6,635 nucleotides of DNA from Gammaproteobacteria bacterium (GTDB taxonomy: Bacteria > Pseudomonadota > Gammaproteobacteria > GCA-001735895): assembly GCA_003231795.1 (NCBI GenBank), contig QIJI01000070.1, positions 1 through 6,635 of the forward strand, given 5' to 3'. Below the pieces are notes generated by a model, which was not told the origin of the DNA, did no database searches, and saw only the letters and a program-made list of their open reading frames with translations. Shown here one piece after another: positions 1 to 4,217 of the stretch. A program made the translations under genes and the position numbers. Within the stretch, counting starts at the first letter, position 1. Every line of letters starts with the position of its first letter.

Positions 1-2
1 GG

Positions 3-89
3 TTTGCCTCACTCTCTTTTGATGTTGGTAGAACATTCATCATGGCTCATTTGAAGCCGCAATGGGAGTGGGGCGGACCATTCCATTAA
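3..89 (+). CDS. possible C-terminal end of an unidentified gene (partial at left edge)
   Basis: One plus-strand frame is open from the left edge to a TAA at 87-89. It gives about 28 residues ending in HLKPQWEWGGPFH, and an internal ATG lies at 42. The other two plus frames and the three minus frames are stopped within the first 60 bases, so this is the only candidate. If real, it is the tail of a gene transcribed towards groL, with the repeat array between the two convergent genes. I do not recognise the protein, and 28 codons is too short to prove coding. Confidence 0.28.
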   Translation, partial: FASLSFDVGRTFIMAHLKPQWEWGGPFH

Positions 90-120
90 GTATAATATTG
101 ACTCTTTATTTCTCACGCAT

Positions 121-250
121 CGGTGCCCGCGAGAGCAAGGCGGGTACTAGTGACAAATTTGTCCGGAACAAATTTGCGCGTTAGCCCCGCAGGTGTGAGC
201 GTACTTCAGTACGCGATCGTCTCAAGTCGAATTTCAACGCCGCTATCGCA
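121..250. repeat. degenerate long palindromic repeat, unit 1
   Basis: This is the most diverged of four related units. The core hairpin is conserved: GCGTAC (199-204), a 4-base loop, then GTACGC (209-214). It is followed by the family sequence GATCGTCTC (215-223), a TCGAATTTC arm and CAACGCCGC. The left start GAGAGCAAGGC (131-141) matches unit 2, but the expected left arm is replaced by an AT-rich stretch holding two copies of a palindromic octamer CAAATTTG (154-161 and 169-176). The exact ends are uncertain. No gene is visible here. Confidence 0.6.
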
Positions 251-253
251 AGA

Positions 254-296
254 TCCCCGCCTGCGCGGGGACGACGAAGGAGCTGCGGGGACGACG
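254..296. repeat. small GC-rich hairpin with 12-bp direct repeat (dRS3/REP-like)
   Basis: CCCCGC-CTGC-GCGGGG forms a perfect 6-bp stem at about 255-270, followed by GACGACG. The 12-mer GCGGGGACGACG occurs at 265-276 and again at 285-296, a 20-base period. Short hairpins of the form CCCCGC...GCGGGGACGACG are a common interspersed repeat type in proteobacterial intergenic DNA. The second copy looks like a partial duplication. This family assignment is from general resemblance only. Confidence 0.5.
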
Positions 297-320
297 TAAA
301 TACTAATTTCTGTAAACCAT

Positions 321-348
321 AAAAAAGCCCCGATAAGTCGGGGCTTTT
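321..348 (-). terminator. intrinsic terminator T1 (bidirectional)
   Basis: AAAAGCCCCGA (323-333), loop TAAG, TCGGGGCTTTT (338-348) is a perfect 11-bp stem. Read leftward, it is followed by a run of six U (plus-strand A321-A326). Rightward it ends in four U, so it can act in both directions but is better for leftward transcripts. It is nearly identical to T3, including the bases that follow on the right, which suggests duplication of a terminator-plus-palindrome module. Confidence 0.75.
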
Positions 349-373
349 GGAGCTTAGATTAGCCAATTGCACT

Positions 374-548
374 GTCTGACCGTCGCAGGTCGGATTTCGC
401 TCCCGGCGAATCCGACACTCGGGCATCCATGCCCTCGAGCGCCGTGAGAGCAAGGCATTTTCGACGGCGAAGGCGCGAGCGTACATGTTGTACGTGAGCG
501 TCTCGCCGCAAAAAGTAACGCCGCTATCGCGGTGCGCAGCAGGTCAGA
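374..548. repeat. long palindromic repeat, unit 2 (with extra hairpin insert)
   Basis: The unit starts with GTCTGACC (374-381) and ends with GGTCAGA (542-548), the same inverted ends as unit 4. The core is GCGTAC (479-484), loop ATGTT, GTACGT (490-495). It is flanked by CGGCGA (465-470) pairing with TCGCCG (503-508), and TTTT pairing with AAAA further out. At 175 bp it is about 50 bp longer than unit 4, because two extra dyads sit in the left arm: GTCGGATT/AATCCGAC (389-396, 409-416) and GGGCAT/ATGCCC (421-434). The arm sequence differs from units 3 and 4 but the pairing is kept. Confidence 0.75.
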
Positions 549-552
549 ATAA

Positions 553-578
553 GAAAACCCCGCAGAAGCGGGGTTTTC
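553..578 (-). terminator. intrinsic terminator T2 (bidirectional)
   Basis: GAAAACCCCGC (553-563), loop AGAA, GCGGGGTTTTC (568-578) is a perfect 11-bp stem ending in four U on either strand. Its stem sequence differs from T1 and T3. It lies between palindrome units 2 and 3, so leftward transcription that escapes T3 meets it next, and rightward transcription from the left edge can also end here. Confidence 0.7.
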
Positions 579-607
579 AAGGTTGTTCCAGCGAAACTCT
601 CATTTCG

Positions 608-721
608 CCGTCGCGAGCGAAGCAGCTGCAAGGCGGATTTCGGTGAGAAGGCGTGAGCGTACAATTCGTACGCGATCGTCTCGAACCGAAATCCAACGCC
701 GCAGATGCGAGCGCAGCAGCC
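608..721. repeat. long palindromic repeat, unit 3
   Basis: This unit has the same architecture as unit 4. It starts CCGTCGCGAGCGAAGC and ends GCGAGCGCAGCAGCC, but lacks the outer GTCTGACC/GGTCAGAC ends. The centre is GCGTAC (657-662), loop AATTC, GTACGC (668-673). The arms GGATTTCGG (635-643) and CCGAAATCC (686-694) pair perfectly over 9 bp. Unit 4 has a different arm pair at the same place, which also pairs, so the change is compensatory. Confidence 0.8.
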
Positions 722-751
722 AAAAAAAAGCCCCGACAAGTCGGGGCTTTT
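722..751 (-). terminator. intrinsic terminator T3, main groESL terminator
   Basis: On the minus strand this reads AAAAGCCCCGA, loop CTTG, TCGGGGCTTTT, followed by a total run of eight U (plus-strand A722-A729). It is the first terminator met by leftward transcription out of groL, about 150 bases past the stop codon. The stem is 11 bp and perfect. It would also work rightward with four U. Confidence 0.87.
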
Positions 752-775
752 GAGCTTCAGTCAAACAATTGCACT

Positions 776-900
776 GTCTGACCGTCGCGAGCGAAGCAAG
801 TGCAAGGCGGGATTCGGCGAGAAGGCGTGAGCGTACATTTCGTACGCGATCGTCTCGAGTCGAATCCCAACGCCGCAATTGCGAGCGCAGCAGGTCAGAC
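776..900. repeat. long palindromic repeat, unit 4, touching the groL stop codon
   Basis: This 125-bp imperfect palindrome is bounded by GTCTGACC (776-783) and its exact inverse GGTCAGAC (893-900). The centre is GCGTAC (831-836), loop ATTTC, GTACGC (842-847). The arms GGGATTCG (809-816) and CGAATCCC (861-868) pair, as do CGAGA and TCTCG closer in. The last base is the G of the groL TAG stop codon (minus strand), so the whole unit forms the groL 3' untranslated region up to T3. A stable hairpin here could protect groL mRNA from 3' exonucleases, as REP elements do; that role is inferred. Confidence 0.85.
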
Positions 901-2549
901 TACATCATGCCGCCCATTCCGCCCATTCCGCCGCCCATCCCGCCCATATCAGGCATAGCAGGAGCAGACTCCTTGGGAGCATCGGCAATCATGGCTTCGG
1001 TGGTAATCAACAGACCAGCAATCGAAGCTGCATTTTGCAATGCTGCGCGAGCTACCTTGGTCGGATCGAGAATACCCATTTCAATCATGTCGCCATACTC
1101 ACCGGTTGCGGCGTTGTAACCGTAGTTACCTTCACCTGCAGCCACTGCGGCGGTAACAACCGAAGCTTCGGCACCGGCGTTAGCAACGATCTGACGAATC
1201 GGCTCTTCCAGTGCACGACGTGCGATATCCACACCGATAGTCTGATCGCTGTTGTCACCTTCGAGACCTTCAAGCGCAGCACGTGCACGAATCAGTGCAA
1301 CGCCGCCACCGGCAACCACACCTTCTTCAACTGCAGCACGAGTCGAATGCAGCGCATCTTCAACGCGCGCTTTCTTCTCTTTCATCTCAATTTCAGTTGC
1401 AGCGCCGACTTTAATAACCGCGACACCACCGGCCAGTTTGGCCAGGCGTTCCTGCATTTTTTCAGTATCGTAATCAGAAGTTGATTCACCGATTTGTGCC
1501 TTGATCTGGGTAATACGATCCTTGATATCATCGGCAGAACCAGCACCATCAACGATGGTAGTGTTTTCTTTAGAGATAGAAATCCGCTTGGCAGAACCGA
1601 GATCTTCCAGCGTTGCCTTTTCGAGGCTAAGACCCACTTCTTCGGAAATGACCTGACCACCCGTCAGCACTGCGATGTCCTGCAGCATAGCTTTACGACG
1701 ATCGCCGAATCCAGGCGCTTTAACCGCACAGACTTTAACAATACCGCGCATGCTGTTAACTACCAGTGTAGCCAACGCTTCGCCTTCGATATCTTCAGCA
1801 ATAATCAGTAACGGCTTGCTCGATTTTGCAACTGCTTCCAGAATCGGCAGTAATTCACGGATGTTTGAGATTTTCTTGTCGAACATCAGAATCATCGGCT
1901 CTTCGAGCTCGGCAGCCATGGATGCCTGATCGGTAACGAAGTAAGGAGACAGGTAACCACGGTCAAACTGCATCCCTTCAACCACGTCCAGTTCGTTGTC
2001 GAAAGATGAACCTTCTTCAACGGTAATGACGCCTTCTTTGCCCACTTTATCCATTGCTTCGGCGATGATGCTACCAACGCTGGCATCAGCATTGGCTGAA
2101 ATGGTGCCCACCTGTGCGATAGCAGTGCTGTCTTTGCAAGGAGTTGAGTTTGCCTGCAGATTTTCGACTGCAACCGCGACTGCTTTGTCGATGCCGCGCT
2201 TCAGATCCATCGGGTTCATACCGGCTGCAACGGCTTTCATGCCTTCACGTACGATGGCCTGCGCCAGTACGGTTGCTGTGGTAGTACCGTCACCGGCCAC
2301 ATCAGAAGTCTGCGATGAAACTTCCTTGACCATTTGCGCACCCATGTTTTCGAACTTGTCTTCGAGTTCAATTTCCTTGGCAACCGAAACACCATCTTTA
2401 GTGACGGTCGGTGCGCCAAAGCTCTTGTCCAGGACCACGTTGCGGCCTTTAGGGCCCAGGGTTACTTTTACTGCGTTAGCCAGAATGTTAACGCCTTTGA
2501 TCATGCGCGAACGCGCATCATCACCAAATTTTACGTCTTTTGCACTCAT
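900..2549 (-). CDS. groL: chaperonin GroEL (Hsp60), 549 aa
   Basis: GroEL is the large subunit of the class I chaperonin. It forms a double heptameric ring that encloses unfolded cytoplasmic proteins and refolds them with ATP and GroES. The protein is full length (E. coli GroEL is 548 aa) and aligns without visible gaps from the N-terminal DVKF and VKVTLGPKGRNVVLDKSFGAPT through VAGDGTTTATVLAQ around residues 84-97, which holds the ATP-binding Asp. Further on are ELDVVEGMQFDRGYLSPYF in the apical domain, KAPGFGDRRKAMLQDIA, and KKARVEDALHSTRAAVEEG with the catalytic Asp equivalent to E. coli D398. The C-terminus is the usual flexible GGM-repeat tail ending GGMM. The start is supported by an AAGAGG ribosome site at 2561-2566, 11 bases upstream. 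It follows groS with a 24-base gap and is co-transcribed with it. The stop is TAG and abuts palindrome unit 4. Confidence 0.99.
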   Translation of the reverse strand: MSAKDVKFGDDARSRMIKGVNILANAVKVTLGPKGRNVVLDKSFGAPTVTKDGVSVAKEIELEDKFENMGAQMVKEVSSQTSDVAGDGTTTATVLAQAIVREGMKAVAAGMNPMDLKRGIDKAVAVAVENLQANSTPCKDSTAIAQVGTISANADASVGSIIAEAMDKVGKEGVITVEEGSSFDNELDVVEGMQFDRGYLSPYFVTDQASMAAELEEPMILMFDKKISNIRELLPILEAVAKSSKPLLIIAEDIEGEALATLVVNSMRGIVKVCAVKAPGFGDRRKAMLQDIAVLTGGQVISEEVGLSLEKATLEDLGSAKRISISKENTTIVDGAGSADDIKDRITQIKAQIGESTSDYDTEKMQERLAKLAGGVAVIKVGAATEIEMKEKKARVEDALHSTRAAVEEGVVAGGGVALIRARAALEGLEGDNSDQTIGVDIARRALEEPIRQIVANAGAEASVVTAAVAAGEGNYGYNAATGEYGDMIEMGILDPTKVARAALQNAASIAGLLITTEAMIADAPKESAPAMPDMGGMGGGMGGMGGMM

Positions 2550-2573
2550 TTGAGTTTTAACCTCTTATTCGAA

Positions 2574-2861
2574 TTATTCAACAATCGCGATGATGTCATC
2601 TTCGCGCATGATCAGCAGTTCTTCGCCGTCGACCTTGATTTCGGTGCCGGAGTACTTGCCAAAGTAAACAGTGTCACCTGCTTTTACGTCCAGCGCGCGT
2701 ACGTCGCCGGAATCGGTGATCTTGCCACTACCTGTGGACAGGACTTCACCCATACTAGGTTTTTCGGTTGCTGAATCAGGAATTACGATGCCACCCGCGG
2801 TGGTACGCTCTTCTTCCTTACGCCTGACGATTACTCGATCATGCAAGGGACGAATGTTCAT
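2574..2861 (-). CDS. groS: co-chaperonin GroES (Hsp10), 95 aa
   Basis: GroES is the heptameric lid that caps the GroEL ring and closes the folding chamber. The length is typical of the family. The N-terminus MNIRPLHDRVIVRR is the family signature. Residues about 16-34 (EEERTTAGGIVIPDSATEK) form the mobile loop, with the hydrophobic IVI that contacts GroEL at residues 25-27. GSGKITDSGDVRALDVKAGD (45-64) covers the roof region, followed by GDTVYFGKYSGTEIKVDGEELLIMREDDI. The GGAG ribosome site (plus-strand CTCC at 2870-2873) lies 8 bases before the ATG. It is the first gene of the operon and follows a 5' leader that carries the CIRCE operator. Confidence 0.99.
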   Translation of the reverse strand: MNIRPLHDRVIVRRKEEERTTAGGIVIPDSATEKPSMGEVLSTGSGKITDSGDVRALDVKAGDTVYFGKYSGTEIKVDGEELLIMREDDIIAIVE

Positions 2862-2937
2862 TTGTTACACTCCAGTATTGTTCGTTCATGATTTACCACC
2901 CCTATCTAAGGAATGGGCCAAAAATGTAAGCCGTGAA

Positions 2938-2964
2938 TTAGCACTCGGCCTTAGGGAGTGCTAA
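2938..2964 (-). promoter_or_regulatory. CIRCE operator (HrcA binding site)
   Basis: The sequence is a perfect match to the CIRCE consensus: TTAGCACTC, nine bases, GAGTGCTAA. HrcA binds this inverted repeat and represses groESL until heat stress titrates it away from GroEL. The site lies about 75 bases before groS, and its promoter-proximal end shares a base with the -10 box, so bound HrcA should block RNA polymerase. No hrcA gene is in the window, so presence of the repressor is inferred. Confidence 0.97.
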
Positions 2965-2991
2965 TCATATTCAGCGACTTTAACTAGTCAA
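2964..2991 (-). promoter_or_regulatory. sigma70-type groESL promoter
   Basis: On the minus strand, TTGACT (2986-2991) is followed by a 16-base spacer and TATGAT (2964-2969). Each box differs from the consensus at one position. Its position directly on the upstream edge of CIRCE is the usual arrangement for HrcA-controlled promoters. Transcription would start inside CIRCE. Confidence 0.8.
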
Positions 2992-2993
2992 GC

Positions 2994-3022
2994 AAAATGG
3001 GGGATAAAAACGGTGATTCAAG
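2994..3022 (-). promoter_or_regulatory. sigma32-type heat-shock promoter for groESL
   Basis: On the minus strand, CTTGAAT (3016-3022) is followed by a 13-base spacer and CCCCATTTT (2994-3002). This matches the E. coli RpoH consensus CTTGAAA / CCCCATnT closely and resembles the E. coli groE promoter. Transcripts from it would run through the sigma70 promoter and CIRCE, so HrcA could still act as a roadblock. A sigma32 (RpoH) factor is implied, but none is encoded here. Confidence 0.8.
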
Positions 3023-3069
3023 TGAAAACGGGAGGAAAGTCCGGAATTACTGAAATAATCTGATAAAAA

Positions 3070-3504
3070 TCAATCTTCTCTGCGGTAATTAACACCGTCA
3101 ATCACATTGTTCTGCGACGATCGGCCAGGTTGTGGTCCCATCGTTGGTGACACCACCATTCTTGATGCAATGCGACCGACCAGCCATATTCGGATCGGTG
3201 GAAGGAGTAACAGGAAGCCAATGGTATCGGTGAAAAAGCCCGGTGTCAGCAATAGCGCACCCGCAACAACCAGACCCATCCCTTCGAGCATTTCGTACGC
3301 CGGCAGTTCACCAGACTGCATTTTCTTCTGTGCGCGCATCAGCGTCGATAACCCCTGAATTCGCAACAGCCAGACTCCGATTACGGCAGTTAAAATCACC
3401 AGCAAGATAGTCCAGCCGGCACCAATCACCTGCCCTACCTGAATCAGCAGGTAGATTTCAACAATTGGCACTGCCACAAAGATGGTTGCGATTACGGGAA
3501 ACAT
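3070..3504 (-). CDS. fxsA: FxsA family inner-membrane protein, 144 aa
   Basis: FxsA is a small cytoplasmic-membrane protein; in E. coli its overproduction relieves exclusion of phage T7 by the F plasmid, and its normal role is poorly known. The family pattern is clear: an N-terminal segment with PIVEIYLLIQVGQVIGAGWT (13-32), a second hydrophobic stretch ILLVILTAVIGVWLLRIQGL (33-52), then a polar stretch with GELPAYEMLEGM (65-76). A third hydrophobic stretch carries the LLLTPGFFTDTIGFLLLLPP signature (84-103), and the tail is hydrophilic. The ATG is fixed by an in-frame TAA two codons upstream; no strong ribosome site is seen. It lies upstream of groS in the same direction with about 210 bases between and no obvious terminator, so some read-through into groESL is possible. 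E. coli also has fxsA near groS. Confidence 0.93.
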   Translation of the reverse strand: MFPVIATIFVAVPIVEIYLLIQVGQVIGAGWTILLVILTAVIGVWLLRIQGLSTLMRAQKKMQSGELPAYEMLEGMGLVVAGALLLTPGFFTDTIGFLLLLPPIRIWLVGRIASRMVVSPTMGPQPGRSSQNNVIDGVNYRRED

Positions 3505-3730
3505 GGGTTTAGGGTCTGTTCACACAAGCAGTTAGCATAAAATCGTCTAGAATCTAGGAACATTTAAGGTGATTATGGTGGCCGAACGATATGTGGTCAA
3601 CAAATCACTATTTCAATTACAACCCTGGAAATATTAATGTCGGACCCTTACCTTGTAATTACTTCCTGGCCGGACCTCGATGGGGCGAAAAAACAGGCCA
3701 GAAACTGGCTTGAAAAAAATCTGGCTGCTA

Positions 3731-3762
3731 GTGGTCGAACAACTAAGGATTGATGGATGCAG
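3731..3762 (+). repeat. left terminal inverted repeat of the cutA element
   Basis: This copy is 31/32 identical to the inverse of 3964-3995. It contains AAGGA followed 7 bases later by the ATG at 3757, so the terminal repeat itself carries a possible translation start pointing into the element. The right copy has the same arrangement on the opposite strand. Confidence 0.93.
3745..3759 (+). promoter_or_regulatory. Shine-Dalgarno plus ATG supplied by the element's terminal repeat
   Basis: AAGGA at 3745-3749 is followed by a 7-base spacer and ATG at 3757-3759, immediately after the in-frame TGA at 3751-3753. Ribosomes ending the CutA N-terminal fragment could restart here. The resulting 155-codon frame has about 80 element-derived residues, then the CutA C-terminal half in frame, ending at 4224. 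Whether the hybrid is made is not known. Confidence 0.45.
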
Positions 3763-3861
3763 CCAATCAGGAAGCAGTTAGCAGCCAGGCGTGTGACCGC
3801 AGGACTAGCCGTAGCTAATTCAAGGGAGCACAACAACGCTGATAGCTGCTTCCTGACTGGC
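3762..3861. repeat. left internal hairpin of the cutA element
   Basis: The 24 bases at 3762-3785 and the inverse of 3838-3861 match at 21 positions, including CAGGAAGCAG/CTGCTTCCTG. The loop between them is about 52 bases. The stem begins at the last base of the terminal repeat. Confidence 0.75.
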
Positions 3862-3872
3862 CCGAAGGGAGC

Positions 3873-3960
3873 GCCCCAAATCGGCCAATGCCGCGTTGCA
3901 GTCCTTGTAAAGGGCATGCCATTAACTGCGGACTGCGCCTTGCCTTGGCCGATTTGGGGC
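3873..3960. repeat. right internal hairpin of the cutA element
   Basis: GCCCCAAATCGGCCAA (3873-3888) is the exact inverse of 3945-3960. Further in, GCAGTCC pairs with GGACTGC (3898-3904 and 3930-3936), and the centre is the palindrome GGCATGCC (3913-3920). The whole right half is therefore one long imperfect palindrome. Confidence 0.82.
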
Positions 3961-4217
3961 ACTCTGCATCCATCAATCCTTAATTGTTCGACCACTAATG
4001 TAAACGTTTTGCCGAAAATGGACTCTATATATCGATGGGAAGGCGAGTTACGCCAGGGTCAGGAACATAAGATTTTCATCAAAACCTGTGCCCACAGATT
4101 AACCGAACTCGATCGGGAAATCAGTGCCGCACATCCGTATGCCGTGGCCGAAATACTCCACTTTAAGATAGACTCGGGTAGCACGGACTACCTCAACTGG
4201 ATAGCTCAATCGACACA

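Larger units (their letters stand above)
3731..3995. mobile_element. 265-bp MITE-like non-autonomous element inserted in cutA
   Basis: The terminal inverted repeats are 32 bp: 3731-3762 (starting GTGGTCGAACAAC) and 3964-3995, with a single mismatch (3743 versus 3983). The flanks are TA on both sides (3729-3730, 3996-3997), which fits duplication of a TA target as in the IS630/Tc1-mariner group. No transposase is encoded, so it would need one in trans. The interior folds into two further large hairpins. Its precise removal restores cutA, which independently supports the boundaries. The family name is inferred from the TA target only. Confidence 0.92.

Noticed and set aside
91..103. TATAAT (91-96) and TTGACT (98-103) as a promoter
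   Set aside because: The two boxes are in the wrong order. Neither has a partner at 16-18 bases: the -35 position for TATAAT is GC-rich, and the -10 position for TTGACT is CGGTGC-like.
181..878. Several minus-strand open frames of 70-100 codons, and one plus-strand frame at 769-1119, across the repeat array
   Set aside because: They are Arg/Ser-rich, cross terminators and palindromes, and share residues only because the underlying DNA units are repeated. They are not genes.
996..2553. Long plus-strand frames antisense to groL
   Set aside because: They are by-products of the codon bias of a highly expressed gene on the opposite strand. No ribosome site or recognisable protein is present.
3751..3753. 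In-frame TGA in split cutA as a selenocysteine or programmed readthrough codon
   Set aside because: The TGA lies inside the mobile element's terminal repeat, not in native cutA sequence, and the family has no selenocysteine at this place. A plain stop introduced by insertion explains it.
3731..3995. Integron attC site or CRISPR-like structure
   Set aside because: The hairpins suggested attC, but no GTTRRRY/RYYYAAC core pair is seen, and the long terminal repeats with TA flanks fit a MITE. There are no regular direct repeats with spacers anywhere in the window.
3648..3995. Minus-strand 115-codon frame across the element and cutA
   Set aside because: It starts with GTG at the element end and runs through palindromic DNA, which reads similarly on both strands (PQIGQ and PIWG on each). 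It then continues antisense to cutA, so it is a shadow.
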